Positions 27,961-37,225 are shown, numbered from the stretch's first letter. The stretch: 64,000 nt of DNA from Streptomyces atratus (GCF_900119365.1 NZ_FPJO01000002.1:186001-250000), one strand, 5' to 3'. Notes: generated from the sequence alone by a model not told the origin. Made by a program: numbers and translations.

Positions 27961-29367
27961 TTACGCGGCGGCCGGGCCTTCATCGCCCGGCCGGGCGGTG
28001 GTGTGGGCGGATGCCCTGGAGAGGACGACGGTGGCGGCGACCAGCAGTCCCAGGGCGGAGGCACCGCAGGCGAGGGCGGGTACGGATCCGGTGCCGGACG
28101 CCATGACGAGGGCGTCGACGGGGCGGGTGAGGAAGTGCAGACCGGGCAGCCGCCCGGCGAGGACCAGCGCGGGCGCCAGGGCCTCGACCACGCAGGCGAC
28201 GGCCAGCCCTCCGGCGGCGAGTTCGGGGAACCCGTGCACGGTCAGCAGCCGGGCGATCAGGAGCAGTACCCCGAGCGCGGCCGCCCCCACGAACGCTCCG
28301 CCGCCCCCGTACCCCAGATGCGCGAGGTACAGCAGTCCGGCGAGGGCGCACAGATGGAGTGCGACGGCCCCGAACAGCAGGGGGCGCACCCCTGCGGCGA
28401 ACTCCTCCAGTGCGCGGCTGCCGTTGAGTTTGCGGTGGGCGTGTACGGAGAAGAGGTGGGCGCACCAGGTGGCCGGGGCGAGCGAGAGGGCCAGGCCCAG
28501 CAGCGGTGCGGGGGTGATCGCCCAGGGGCCTTCGGGGCCGCCGCTGAGCACCTGGTCGAGCAGCGGTTCGCCGTACAGGACATAGCCGAGGAGCCAGCAG
28601 CCGTACACCTTGGCCGCGCCCGATGAGCGGCCTTCGGCGTGCAGGGGGCCGCTGCGCAGGCTGACCAGGAGCCCGATGAGCGCGAGGAGCGCCCCGGCGA
28701 GGGCGATCGCGATCCGTGCCCGGCCGTCGAGCGCTCCCTCGGTGAGCCCGAGTGCGCCGACGGTCGCGATGCAGGCGGCGCCCGGCAGCAGCGCGCGGAG
28801 CGACCAGGCGGCGCGGGTCGCGATGTCACGCTCCGGCACGTCGGGCCCTGTCGCGGAGTCCGCCGCCACACCGGGCACCCGGGCGAAGAGTTCCTCGGCG
28901 AGCGAGAAGACGTCGCGGTGCCGGTAGCGGGCGGCGGTGCGGTCGGTGACGCCATGGGCTTCGAGCCCGGCGGCGACCTCCAGCGGATCGACGGCCCGCT
29001 CGCACAGCTCGCGGTGCCGGTGCATCAGCGATTTCACGGGGTCGGCGGGGCCCCGGCGCGCGGCACTGGGCCGGCGCGCCGGGGTGGGGCGCGTGATCTC
29101 GGGGGCGCGGGAGGGCTCGTGCGTACCGGAGGGCTCGTGCGTGCCGGAGGGCTCGTGCGTGCCGGAGGGCTCGTGCGTGCCGGAGGGTTCGTGGGTGCCG
29201 GGCTTCCCGCTCGTCCCGGAGGGCTCGCGCACCCCGGAGGGCTCGCGCGCCTCGGAGGGCTCGTGCGTGCCGGAGGTCTCGGAGACCAGGGCCCGGGAGC
29301 GGAGGTCCCAGCTTCCGCCGGTGGTCGGTGTGGCGGGTGCGTCGGACACCTCGGTCGGGCCGCCCAT
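27961..29367 (-). CDS. Multi-pass membrane protein with Thr/Glu/Pro repeat (unknown)
   Basis: From the ATG at 29367 (GGAGGAATCACC directly before it) the product has 468 residues. An N-terminal 110-residue tail contains seven to nine copies of the hexapeptide GTHEPS or close variants (EPSGVREPSGTS..). Next is a cytoplasmic-looking domain (PVKSLMHRHRELCERAVDPL onward, about 60 residues) that I do not recognise, then about eight membrane helices. It has the position but no obvious sequence of PelG- or PelE-like components. It could be a transporter for an exported glycan. The GTG/ATG frame also extends to 29466, overlapping the glycosyltransferase; the Shine-Dalgarno supports 29367. Confidence 0.75.
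   Translation of the reverse strand: MGGPTEVSDAPATPTTGGSWDLRSRALVSETSGTHEPSEAREPSGVREPSGTSGKPGTHEPSGTHEPSGTHEPSGTHEPSGTHEPSRAPEITRPTPARRPSAARRGPADPVKSLMHRHRELCERAVDPLEVAAGLEAHGVTDRTAARYRHRDVFSLAEELFARVPGVAADSATGPDVPERDIATRAAWSLRALLPGAACIATVGALGLTEGALDGRARIAIALAGALLALIGLLVSLRSGPLHAEGRSSGAAKVYGCWLLGYVLYGEPLLDQVLSGGPEGPWAITPAPLLGLALSLAPATWCAHLFSVHAHRKLNGSRALEEFAAGVRPLLFGAVALHLCALAGLLYLAHLGYGGGGAFVGAAALGVLLLIARLLTVHGFPELAAGGLAVACVVEALAPALVLAGRLPGLHFLTRPVDALVMASGTGSVPALACGASALGLLVAATVVLSRASAHTTARPGDEGPAAA
29109..29279. repeat. 18-bp tandem repeats encoding GTHEPS
   Basis: The plus strand reads GGAGGGCTCGTGCGTGCC or near variants about nine times, four of them exact or nearly so at 29110-29180. 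They lie in frame in the membrane protein and code for Glu-Pro-Ser-Gly-Thr-His. Confidence 0.9.
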
Positions 29368-29449
29368 GGTGATTCCTCCGTGATCGTCGCCGGCCGTCTC
29401 GGACCGCCCCGGTCCGCCCCGGCCCGGCCCGGCCGTCTCGTGCCCCTGT

Positions 29450-31267
29450 TCACGCATCTCCGCCACCCGCTCCCCGCGCTCCCGCGCAGACGGCCCGGGG
29501 CCCGGCGGCCCAGCTGGGCCTGCGGTCGGCCGTGGCCGCCGGGCCTGGGCCCGAGGCCGTCCACGGGCCCAGGACGTGCGCCTCCGGCGGGGTGGCGAAC
29601 GGGCGCGGTTCGCCGTCGGCGTCCACCGCTTCGGCCTCCCTGCGCGCCGGGGCGTGCGAAATCAGCTCCAGGTAGATGCCGCGAAATGCCGCGAGGTTCT
29701 GTTCGACGGTGAAGAGTTCGAGTGCGCGGGCGCGCGCCGCCGCTCCGAGCCGTGCGCGGCGCTCGGGGTCCCGCAGCAGCGCGAGACAGGCGTCGGCCAG
29801 CGCCCTGGGGTTGCGCGGGGGCACCACGAGCCCGGTGCCGCCGATGACCTCGACGACCGCGCCGACGTCCGTCGACACCGTGGCCCGGCCGCAGAACATC
29901 GCCTCGACGAGCCCGACCGGAAAGCCCTCGACCACGCTGGACAGGACGACGACCCCGCCCGCCGCGTAGGCGTCCGGCAGATCGGCCACCTCGGCTCCGC
30001 CGATCTCCTCGAAGGAGACCGGGTTGTCGCCGACGGCATGGGCGTCCGTGGCCTCGTCGGGGAAGAGCTGGGCGGCGAGGGCCTGGCAGTGCGCGAGATA
30101 CGTGGCGCCTTCGGGGCCCGGGGCAGGGGCTCCGATGATCCTCAGCCGGGCGTCCGGTTCGGCCTTCCGTACCTCCGCGAAGGCATGCAGCAGTGCGATC
30201 AGGTCCTTGGCGGGCTCGATCCGGCCGACCCAGACCAGGGTGTCGTCGGGGCCGCTGTCGCCGCTCTCCCCCAGCGCCGTGAAGCGGCCGGACTCCATGC
30301 CGGGGTGGACGGTGCGCAGCTTGCCGCGTTCGGCGCCGCACCTTTCCTGCCAGCGGCGGGCATGGGTGTTGCCGGGGGTGACGATCGCGGCCTGCCGGTA
30401 CACCTCGGTGGCGAGCCGCCCGTGGAAGTTGGCGAGCAGGGCGCGCACCGGCGCGTTCCGCGGGGCGCCGGTCGCCGCGAGGTAGTGCGCCCGCAGCTGC
30501 GCGCCGTGCTCGGTGACCAGCAGCGGCACCCCGAAGAAGCGTTTGGCCAGCAGCCCCGGCAGAGCGGCGGGCCCGCCGGACGTCGCATGACAGAGATCGA
30601 CCGCGCCGAGGCCCTCCTCGTCGTACCAGTCGAGCGAGAGCGGGCGGAGCACCCGGTCGAGCTCCCGGGCGAAGGCGAGGAGGTCGGGGACGGCGGCGGT
30701 CTGGACGGTGCGCCCGGTGCCCGGGGCGCGGCAGGCCGCTTCGAGCAGCCGCACAGCGGTTTCGGAGCGGAGGGCCGCGGCGAGTCCGCCGTGCTCGCGG
30801 GCCAGTTCGGCGAGTCCGTACAGGCCGTCCGTGAACTGCGCGTCCGCGGCGGACGTACGCCCTTCGCCGCTTTCACCCGCATCCTCACCGCTCCCCGCAT
30901 CCTCACCGCTCCCCGCGCCCGCTGCGCAGACCGAGGCCGCGAGAGCCGCGAAGTGCTCCGCGAAGCGCCGCCGTTCGCGCCGCCCGTACGAGCGGGTGCC
31001 CCCGCCCGTCACCATCCGGGCCAGCAGTCCCTTGGGGGCCCGGGTGCCCAGAACGTCCTCGTCGGCCGTCCACAGCGGTGCCGTCCGCACCCGGCCGACC
31101 TGCATCGGGAGCTCGACCCAGCCCTGCGCCTCCTGTTCGGCGGAGCGGCTGAGCGCGAAGAGATCGAACTCGTGCTGCGCGAGCCCGCGCACCAGACGGT
31201 CGCACCAGAGTCTGGACTCACCGGTCGCATACGGATAACCGCCGTCGGTGAGAAGTCCGATCCGCAC
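29450..31267 (-). CDS. DUF3492/PelF-like GT4 glycosyltransferase
   Basis: A 605-residue protein from the GTG at 31267 (GGGGG seven bases upstream). It begins with IGLLTDGGYPYATGESRLWC, the opening of the DUF3492 domain that occurs in PelF, the Pel polysaccharide glycosyltransferase. A GT-B C-terminal half follows, with WVGRIEPAKD, a catalytic-site segment, and SSVVEGFPVGLVEAM. A Gly/Glu/Asp-rich linker (about 150-180) varies. It likely polymerises a sugar from a UDP donor on the cytoplasmic side. Its stop is 82 bp before the start of the multi-TM gene on the same strand. The frame opens upstream to 31375 with no ribosome site, so I take 31267. Confidence 0.87.
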   Translation of the reverse strand: MRIGLLTDGGYPYATGESRLWCDRLVRGLAQHEFDLFALSRSAEQEAQGWVELPMQVGRVRTAPLWTADEDVLGTRAPKGLLARMVTGGGTRSYGRRERRRFAEHFAALAASVCAAGAGSGEDAGSGEDAGESGEGRTSAADAQFTDGLYGLAELAREHGGLAAALRSETAVRLLEAACRAPGTGRTVQTAAVPDLLAFARELDRVLRPLSLDWYDEEGLGAVDLCHATSGGPAALPGLLAKRFFGVPLLVTEHGAQLRAHYLAATGAPRNAPVRALLANFHGRLATEVYRQAAIVTPGNTHARRWQERCGAERGKLRTVHPGMESGRFTALGESGDSGPDDTLVWVGRIEPAKDLIALLHAFAEVRKAEPDARLRIIGAPAPGPEGATYLAHCQALAAQLFPDEATDAHAVGDNPVSFEEIGGAEVADLPDAYAAGGVVVLSSVVEGFPVGLVEAMFCGRATVSTDVGAVVEVIGGTGLVVPPRNPRALADACLALLRDPERRARLGAAARARALELFTVEQNLAAFRGIYLELISHAPARREAEAVDADGEPRPFATPPEAHVLGPWTASGPGPAATADRRPSWAAGPRAVCAGARGAGGGDA

Positions 31268-31346
31268 GAGCACACCCCCGATCTCCCTTGTGGGCGGCCG
31301 CCGTTGGAATGGCGGCTCACAGCGGGACGACCGTAAGCGGATACGC

Positions 31347-31382
31347 CGGTGGTGCGACGGACGGTTGTCCGTCACACCACCG
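31347..31382. terminator. Hairpin separating the ABC importer from the glycosyltransferase
   Basis: CGGTGGTG-C-GACGGAC (31347-31362) pairs with GTCCGTC-A-CACCACCG (31367-31382): 15 pairs, one mismatch, a 4-nt loop. It lies 76 bp after the ATPase stop on the minus strand and would isolate the two transcription units. Confidence 0.7.
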
Positions 31383-31457
31383 AAAGGGGTGAACCGTCGT
31401 AACTTTCCCGCCCCGACAGCGTTCTGTCGCGCTATGGGAGCGATCGGTCACAGAGGG

Positions 31458-33041
31458 TCAGGCAGCGGCCAGCTCCTTGCGGGCCGCGCGGCGCACCGTC
31501 GCCAGCGCCGGGTCGAGTGCGGGAACGGCCGCCAGGAGCTGTTTGGTGTAAGGGTCCCGGGGGTTCCCGTACACCTCGTCCACCTCGCCCTCCTCGACGA
31601 TCCGGCCCTGCCGCATGACGGCGACCCGGTCGCTGACCTGCCGTACGACGGCGAGGTCGTGCGCGATGAAGACCAGGGCGAGCCCCAGTTCCCGCTGGAG
31701 CTCCGCGAGCAGGGCGGTCACCTGGGCCTGGGTCGTCACATCGAGCGCGGAGACGGCCTCGTCGCAGACGATCAGCTCCGGCTCGGCGGCCAGCGCGCGG
31801 GCGATCCCGACGCGCTGGCGCTGTCCGCCGCTGAACTCGTGCGGATAGCGGTCGTAACTCTCCGGGGCGAGCCCGACCCGGGTCAGCAGATCCCGTACCC
31901 GCGCCCTGATCACCACCTCGTCGCGCTCCCCCGAGGCCCGCAGCGGGTCGGCGACCGACTCACCGATCGAGCGGCGCGGGTTGAGCGAGGAGACGGGGTC
32001 CTGGAAGACCATCTGGACCCGGGCGTCGCGGGTGAGCCGGCCCGAGGTGGGTTCCAGCAGTCCGACGAGCATCCGCCCGAGGGTGGTCTTGCCGCTGCCG
32101 CTCTCCCCGACGATGCCGAGGGTCTCGCCGCGTCGCACGGTGAGGGAGACCCCGTCGACGGCGGCCAGCGCGCTCTTCCCCCTGCCGAACACCTGCCGGA
32201 CGTCGACGGCTTCGACGAGCGGGGCGCCCGTGTCGTCCGCCGGCTTCGCGCCCGAGGAGGTCCGCGCCTCCGCCACCCGGGGCACCGCCGCCAGCAGCGC
32301 CCGCGTGTACGGCTCGCGCGGGGCCACGAGCACCTCGCTCACCGGCCCCCGTTCCACCGCCCGTCCCGACTGCATGACCAGCACCTCGTCGACCGACTCC
32401 GCCGCCACGCCCACGTCGTGCGTGACCAGCAGCAGCCCCATGCCCGTCTCGCGGCGCAGATCGTGCAGCAGGTCCAGGATCTGGGCCTGGACGGTGACGT
32501 CCAGGGCGGTCGTCGGCTCGTCGGCGATGAGCAGCTGGGGCTCGCAGGCCAGGGCCATCGCGATCAGCGCCCGCTGCCGCATCCCGCCGGAGAACTCGTG
32601 CGGCCTGGACCGGGAGCGCCGCAGCGCGTCGGGGATGCCGACCCGGTCCAGCACCTCCACCGCCCGCGCCCGCGCCGCCCGGCGGGAGGCCCGGTTGTGC
32701 ACCCGGTACACCTCGGCTATCTGGTCGCCCACCGCGTAGTACGGGTCCAGCGAGGACAGCGGGTCCTGGAAGACCACCGCGGCCTTCGCGCCGCGCAGGG
32801 CCCGGAGTTCCGCGTCGTCCGCGGCCGTCACGTCCACTCCGGCGACCCGGATCGAGCCGCCGACCTTCGCGCCGGTCCCCCGGTGCAGTCCGAGCAGGGC
32901 GTACGCCGAGGCGCTCTTGCCGGAGCCGGACTCGCCGACCACGCCGAGCGCGCCACCGGCCTCCAGCGAGAACGACAGCCCGTCCACCGCCCGTACCCCG
33001 CCGAACGAGATCGAGAGATCCGAGACTTCGACCAGGCTCAT
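31458..33041 (-). CDS. Fused dual ATPase of a peptide ABC importer (DppDF/GsiA type)
   Basis: A 527-residue fusion of two ABC ATPases. Both halves have Walker A GESGSGK[ST], a signature motif ([24 protein letters not shown]) and Walker B ([24 protein letters not shown]). Oligopeptide and glutathione importers of the GsiA type carry such fused ATPases. Its start overlaps the stop of the first permease by four bases (ATGA), so the operon is translationally coupled. The 3' end is followed by a terminator. Confidence 0.94.
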   Translation of the reverse strand: MSLVEVSDLSISFGGVRAVDGLSFSLEAGGALGVVGESGSGKSASAYALLGLHRGTGAKVGGSIRVAGVDVTAADDAELRALRGAKAAVVFQDPLSSLDPYYAVGDQIAEVYRVHNRASRRAARARAVEVLDRVGIPDALRRSRSRPHEFSGGMRQRALIAMALACEPQLLIADEPTTALDVTVQAQILDLLHDLRRETGMGLLLVTHDVGVAAESVDEVLVMQSGRAVERGPVSEVLVAPREPYTRALLAAVPRVAEARTSSGAKPADDTGAPLVEAVDVRQVFGRGKSALAAVDGVSLTVRRGETLGIVGESGSGKTTLGRMLVGLLEPTSGRLTRDARVQMVFQDPVSSLNPRRSIGESVADPLRASGERDEVVIRARVRDLLTRVGLAPESYDRYPHEFSGGQRQRVGIARALAAEPELIVCDEAVSALDVTTQAQVTALLAELQRELGLALVFIAHDLAVVRQVSDRVAVMRQGRIVEEGEVDEVYGNPRDPYTKQLLAAVPALDPALATVRRAARKELAAA

Positions 33042-34027
33042 GCCAGCACCACCCGTCGGTCGGCCATCGCCTGGAGGATGTCGGCGACGGCATTGGCGAG
33101 GACGACGAAGAATCCGGTGACGAGCACCAGACCGACGACCACCGGAAGGTCCACGTGCTTCACGGCGTCGACGAGTTCACGGCCGACCCCCGGAATCCCG
33201 AAGAGCGATTCGGTGAGGACGGCGCCGCCGAACATCGAGCCGATGTCCAGTGCGCCGAGCGCGATCACCGGCGCCAGAGCGCCGCGCAGCGCGTGCCGTC
33301 CCACGAGCGCCCGTTCGCCGACCCCGTACGCCCTGAAGGTGCGCACATGGTCCTCGGCCAGGGTCTCCAGCATCGAGGCCCGGGTCATCCGGGCGTACGG
33401 CGCCGCCGACACCAGGGCCAGTGAGATCCAGGGCAGCAGCAGGTTCCAGGCCCACTGCTCCGGGTCCTCGGTGAGCGGTACGTAGTCCGGGAACGGCAGG
33501 ATCTGGAGCGCCGTGACCAGGATGATGATCAGCAGCAGTCCGATGACGAAGACCGGTGTCGCCATGCCCGCCAGGGTGATCCAGGTGAGCACGCGCTCGG
33601 TCGGCCGGCCGCGCCGCCACACCGAGAGCAGCCCGGTGCCGACCCCGAGCAGCATCCACAGCACGAAGGCGCCGAGGGCGAGCGAGGCGGTGGCCGGGAG
33701 CTTGGCCAGGATCAGCTCGGTGACCTGCTGGTCGCTCTGGTACGAGAGCCCCAGGCAGGGCGCCTGGCAGTGCAGCACGCCGGTCCCGGTCGAGTAGTCG
33801 CGGCCGGTGAAGAGCCCCTGGAGGAAGTGCGCGTACTGCAGGTACAACGGGTCGCCCAGGTGCAGCTGTTCGCTGACCTGCGCCACCTGCGCGGGCGAGC
33901 AGCGCGGACCGCAGGCGATCTGCGCGACGTTGCCGGGGGCGACGTAGAAGGCGGCGTAGACGACGACGCTGAGGGCGAGCAGCACGAAGACCGCCCCGCC
34001 GAGGCGTCTGAGCAGGAACCACTTCAC
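33038..34027 (-). CDS. Peptide ABC transporter permease (DppB-like)
   Basis: A 329-residue inner-membrane protein with about six membrane segments; the amino-terminal helix is followed by a large loop with C-pairs (ACGPRC, HCQAPC). The EAA loop (ASMLETLAEDHVRTFRAYGV) contacts the ATPase. The family imports di- and oligopeptides. It overlaps the second permease by 4 bp (ATGA) and the ATPase by 4 bp. The four cysteines in the outer loop are unusual for DppB-type permeases and may form disulfides. Confidence 0.92.
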   Translation of the reverse strand: MKWFLLRRLGGAVFVLLALSVVVYAAFYVAPGNVAQIACGPRCSPAQVAQVSEQLHLGDPLYLQYAHFLQGLFTGRDYSTGTGVLHCQAPCLGLSYQSDQQVTELILAKLPATASLALGAFVLWMLLGVGTGLLSVWRRGRPTERVLTWITLAGMATPVFVIGLLLIIILVTALQILPFPDYVPLTEDPEQWAWNLLLPWISLALVSAAPYARMTRASMLETLAEDHVRTFRAYGVGERALVGRHALRGALAPVIALGALDIGSMFGGAVLTESLFGIPGVGRELVDAVKHVDLPVVVGLVLVTGFFVVLANAVADILQAMADRRVVLA

Positions 34028-35007
34028 GCGTCGGCCTCCTTCTTGCGGCCGGTGCCGATCCGCAGCCGGGACTCGGCGCGCGGGTCGAGCGCGGTGCGTA
34101 CGCCCTCGCCGAGGACGGTCAGCGCCAGCACGGTGACGAAGAGCAGCAGCGCGGGGATCAGCAGATAGGTGGGCGCCGCCTGGTACCAGGTGTCGGCGTC
34201 GCTGAGCATCTGTCCCCAGGACGGCGTGGGCGGCTTGATGCCCACGCCGAGGAAGGACAGGGCCGCCTCGACGACGATGTTCGACGGGAAGAGCAGCACC
34301 GCGTAGGTGATGACGGGCGCGGCCAGCGCGGGCAGCAGTTCGCGCCTGGCGATCTGCCAGGAGCCCCAGCCGCTGAGCCGGGCGGCGGCGACGTGGTCGC
34401 GCGACTTCAGCGAGAGCGTCTGGGCGCGCACGATCTTCGAGATCCCGGACCAGCCGACCAGGCCGATGATCACCGCGATCAGGACCGGGCGGGGGAAGCT
34501 CGTGGGTACGACGGCGAGCGCGCCGAGCGCGATCACCATGACGGGCAGCGCGACCACGACATCGGTGACCCGGCTGAGCGCCTGGTCGACGAAGCGGTTG
34601 CCGAGCCCGGCCGCGAGCCCGATGCCGACGCCGATGAGCACCTGGAGCAGGGTGGCGGCGAGCGCGACGCCGAGCGAGACCCGTGCCCCGTGGACGACGC
34701 GGGCGAACAGGTCGCGCCCGGTGAGCGGTTCGACGCCGAGCCAGTGCTCGGCGCTGATCCCGCCGAAGGAGCCGACCGGCACCCCGCCGGTGGCGGAGTC
34801 GACGAGATCGGGGTGGTACGTGGTGGGGTCCTGGCCCTCGATGCCCGCGAGCAGCGGTGCGGCGAGCGCGACCAGGACCAGCAGGGCGACGATCGCGGCT
34901 GCCACGAGGGCCGCGCGCCGGGCGCGCAGCCGCCGCCAGAACGGACTGGCCCCGGAGGCGGGGGCCAGGACGGCCCCCGCCTCCTCGGCCGGAATTGCTT
35001 CTGCCAT
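34024..35007 (-). CDS. Peptide ABC transporter permease (DppC-like)
   Basis: A 327-residue permease with an N-terminal cytoplasmic extension, about six membrane segments and the EAA-type loop. It carries the N-terminal OppC_N-type helix followed by the long periplasmic-type loop containing VGSFGG. It lies two bases downstream of the binding protein stop and overlaps the following permease by four bases, so all four genes form one tight operon. Confidence 0.92.
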   Translation of the reverse strand: MAEAIPAEEAGAVLAPASGASPFWRRLRARRAALVAAAIVALLVLVALAAPLLAGIEGQDPTTYHPDLVDSATGGVPVGSFGGISAEHWLGVEPLTGRDLFARVVHGARVSLGVALAATLLQVLIGVGIGLAAGLGNRFVDQALSRVTDVVVALPVMVIALGALAVVPTSFPRPVLIAVIIGLVGWSGISKIVRAQTLSLKSRDHVAAARLSGWGSWQIARRELLPALAAPVITYAVLLFPSNIVVEAALSFLGVGIKPPTPSWGQMLSDADTWYQAAPTYLLIPALLLFVTVLALTVLGEGVRTALDPRAESRLRIGTGRKKEADA

Positions 35008-35009
35008 GG

Positions 35010-36734
35010 CTACTTGACCGCGACCTGCGAGATGTCGAGCACGCCGGTCCAGTCGCTGATCACGACGTTCTTGACGGCCTCGCCGTACAGGCGCTTGTAG
35101 ACCGGGTGGAACAGAGGCACGGTCAGTGCCTGCTCACCGACCTTCTTGTCGAGCGCACCCCAGCGCTTCGCGGCGGAGTCCAGGTCGGTCAGCTTGTTGA
35201 TCTCGTCGATCTCCTTGTTGACCGCGGGGTCGTTCAGCTGGCCGGAGTTGAAGTTGTAGCCGGACTTGACGATCTGGCGCCCGTCGAAGACCGGCGCGAA
35301 GAACGGGCCGCCGGACGGCCAGTCGGCGCCCCAGCCGCCGAGGAAGAAGCCGGGCTCGCTCTTCACGTTGTAGACCGTGTCGGAGTAGTCGTTGGACTCC
35401 AGGCCCTGGAGCTTGACGGTGATTCCGGCCTTCTTCAGCGCCTCCTGGAGCGCGGTGGCGATCTCCGGGCTGGTGGCGAAGTCCTTGTCGTTGGAGTGCG
35501 TGAGGGTGACGGTCAGCCCCTTGGGGTAGCCGGCCTCCTTCAGCAGCTCCTTCGCCTTGGCCGGGTCGCCGTTCTTCCCGGCCGGGAAGTGGTCGTACGG
35601 CGTGTAGCCGAAGGCCGCCTGGTCGGGGAGGAAGGTGGTGGCGGGCTCGGCGAGCGAGGAGCCGCCGGCCGCGTTGACCACGGAGGAGCGGTCGACGGCG
35701 TACGAGATCGCCTGACGCACCTTCGGGTTGTCGAACGGCTTCACCTTCGGGTTGAAGGCGATGTAGTTGGTGTAGCCGAAGTGTCCGGTGCCGACACGGG
35801 CGGCGAGCTTCTTGTCGCCGGTGACCTTGGCGAGCTCGGCCGGGCCCAGGTTGGTGTCGGTGGTGACGGCGGCGGCGTCGGCGCCCTGCGAGGCGGACAG
35901 CCGCTGGTTGATGACGGCGGAGTCGATTCCGGAGCGCACATCGATCCGGTCGGGGTAGGCCTTGCGCTCCTCGTCGGTCGCCGCCGACCAGTGCGGGTTG
36001 CGCTCCAGGATCAGGCGCTCGCCGTCGCCCTCGTTCTTCACGACCTTGTACGGGCCCGAGGAGATCGGGTGCTCCTCGTACTTGGTGCCGGTGTCCTTGG
36101 CCTTGGGCACCGGGGTGGTCTGGGTCTGCGTGGCCAGGAAGGGGAATTCGCCCTCCGGCTTGTCGAGGTGGAAGACGATCGTCTTCGCGTCGGGCGTCTC
36201 GATCGAGTCGAGGCCCTTCTTGTCCTTGTACGGGCCCTGGTAGTCCGCGCCGCCGATCAGCCAGTCGCGCAGATAGGGGGCGCCGCCGGAGAGTTCGGCG
36301 GCGAAGGAGCGCTCGATGCCGTACTTGATGTCGGCACTGGTGATCGCGGTGCCGTCCTCGTACTTCAGCCCGTCCTTGAGGGTGTACGTCCACACGGTGG
36401 CGTTCTTGCTGGGCGTGCCCAGGTCGGTCGCGAGGTCGGGGACGGCCTTCGCGCCGGCGGCGCCGTCCTCCCGGTTGCGGGTGGTGAGCGTGCGGAAGAC
36501 CAGGGACGGGACGTTGCCGCCGCCGGAGGTGTAGAGCCGCGCGGGGTCGAAGTCCTCCTGCGGCTTGCTGTTGAGGACGGTGAGCGTGCCGCCCTTCTCC
36601 GGCTTGCCCGCAGCGCCGGAGCCGCTATCGCCGCCCTTGTTGTCCTTGGGCCCGCAGGCCGCGGCACCCGCGGCCACGACGAGTACTGCGGTGGCCGCTG
36701 CCACGCGGCGCGATATGACGGACGGTTGACGCAT
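35010..36734 (-). CDS. Solute-binding lipoprotein of a peptide ABC importer (family 5)
   Basis: A 574-residue extracytoplasmic binding protein. The lipobox AAAC follows a signal peptide that starts at the ATG at 36734 (GAGAGGT upstream). The mature protein has SBP family-5 features: GGTLTVLNSKP, WTYTLKDGLKYEDGTAITSA near the middle, and FNPKVKPFDNPKVRQAISYA. It captures peptides or peptide-like solutes; the leader ending in Cys-Cys (see the regulatory entries) suggests a sulfur-containing substrate, for example a cysteine-containing peptide. The gene heads the operon after a 491-bp leader. Confidence 0.92.
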   Translation of the reverse strand: MRQPSVISRRVAAATAVLVVAAGAAACGPKDNKGGDSGSGAAGKPEKGGTLTVLNSKPQEDFDPARLYTSGGGNVPSLVFRTLTTRNREDGAAGAKAVPDLATDLGTPSKNATVWTYTLKDGLKYEDGTAITSADIKYGIERSFAAELSGGAPYLRDWLIGGADYQGPYKDKKGLDSIETPDAKTIVFHLDKPEGEFPFLATQTQTTPVPKAKDTGTKYEEHPISSGPYKVVKNEGDGERLILERNPHWSAATDEERKAYPDRIDVRSGIDSAVINQRLSASQGADAAAVTTDTNLGPAELAKVTGDKKLAARVGTGHFGYTNYIAFNPKVKPFDNPKVRQAISYAVDRSSVVNAAGGSSLAEPATTFLPDQAAFGYTPYDHFPAGKNGDPAKAKELLKEAGYPKGLTVTLTHSNDKDFATSPEIATALQEALKKAGITVKLQGLESNDYSDTVYNVKSEPGFFLGGWGADWPSGGPFFAPVFDGRQIVKSGYNFNSGQLNDPAVNKEIDEINKLTDLDSAAKRWGALDKKVGEQALTVPLFHPVYKRLYGEAVKNVVISDWTGVLDISQVAVK

Positions 36735-36820
36735 CGGAAGGTGACCTCTCGGGTGTACTGCCTGGGGAAAAGAGACGGAAGGATTTCCGCGCGGGCAGCG
36801 GCGAGAGCGAGTGCACACAG

Positions 36821-36895
36821 CCGGTCGACGGTGGGAGAAGTCGACCGGAAACACCGGACTGCCGCGCCTGCGGACGGAAGACGCCCGGGCGCGGC
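36821..36895 (-). promoter_or_regulatory. Two hairpins in the importer leader
   Basis: GCCGCGCC (36861-36868) pairs with GGCGCGGC (36888-36895). CCGGTCGAC (36821-36829) pairs with GTCGACCGG (36840-36848) over a 10-nt loop. Both lie between the Cys-Cys ORF and the binding protein gene. No T-run follows, so which forms the terminator is open. Confidence 0.5.
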
Positions 36896-36961
36896 GGTCA
36901 GGCGTGGCGGCCCCGGCCCCTCAGGGATCGGACCGCGGGCGGACGCGCGCTCGGGCAGGCG

Positions 36962-37057
36962 TCAGCAACAGTCGATGTCGGCGACACTGTGCCCGGTCAC
37001 ACCGATGAGCGCCAGTTCTATGACTGCGCGATCGGGGAGGACGGGGCCGTGTGACAT
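36962..37057 (-). CDS. 31-codon leaderless leader peptide ending Asp-Cys-Cys
   Basis: An ATG at 37057 opens 31 codons ending ...GVTGHSVADIDCC then TGA. There is no ribosome site; the ATG coincides with the predicted transcription start (-10 ends seven bases before), so the ORF is probably leaderless. Such short ORFs ending in consecutive Cys codons act in actinobacteria as cysteine-responsive attenuators upstream of sulfur-related genes, where ribosome pausing at the Cys codons alters RNA folding. Here it precedes a peptide-importer operon by 228 bp. I read the product as a sensor only. It is distinct from any longer overlapping frame on this strand. Confidence 0.8.
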   Translation of the reverse strand: MSHGPVLPDRAVIELALIGVTGHSVADIDCC

Positions 37058-37064
37058 GCCGAGA

Positions 37065-37116
37065 AATATGGATCACCGCCCAGGGGATGTCAACGCGAAT
37101 TGAGACAGTGATCTCA
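37065..37116 (-). promoter_or_regulatory. Promoter of the Cys-Cys leader and palindromic operator
   Basis: On the minus strand: -35 TTGACA (37093-37088), 17-bp spacer, -10 CATATT (37070-37065), then seven bases to the ATG. Upstream lies the palindrome TGAGACAGTGATCTCA (37101-37116, TGAGA-N6-TCTCA), which resembles an operator for a homodimeric regulator. The strong -35 is rare in this window. Confidence 0.7.
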
Positions 37117-37225
37117 CCATGCGGACACGGTATGGGCATACCTACGCCGGTTCCACGTACGGCCACGGGGCCCGGCATGCCGAAGGAGCGGGCCCGTCAC
37201 ACCCGTGGGCCCGCCCCGTTCCGAC

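Noticed and set aside
29109..29279. CRISPR-like repeat in the membrane protein gene
   Set aside because: The 18-bp repeats abut each other without unique spacers and encode a peptide repeat.
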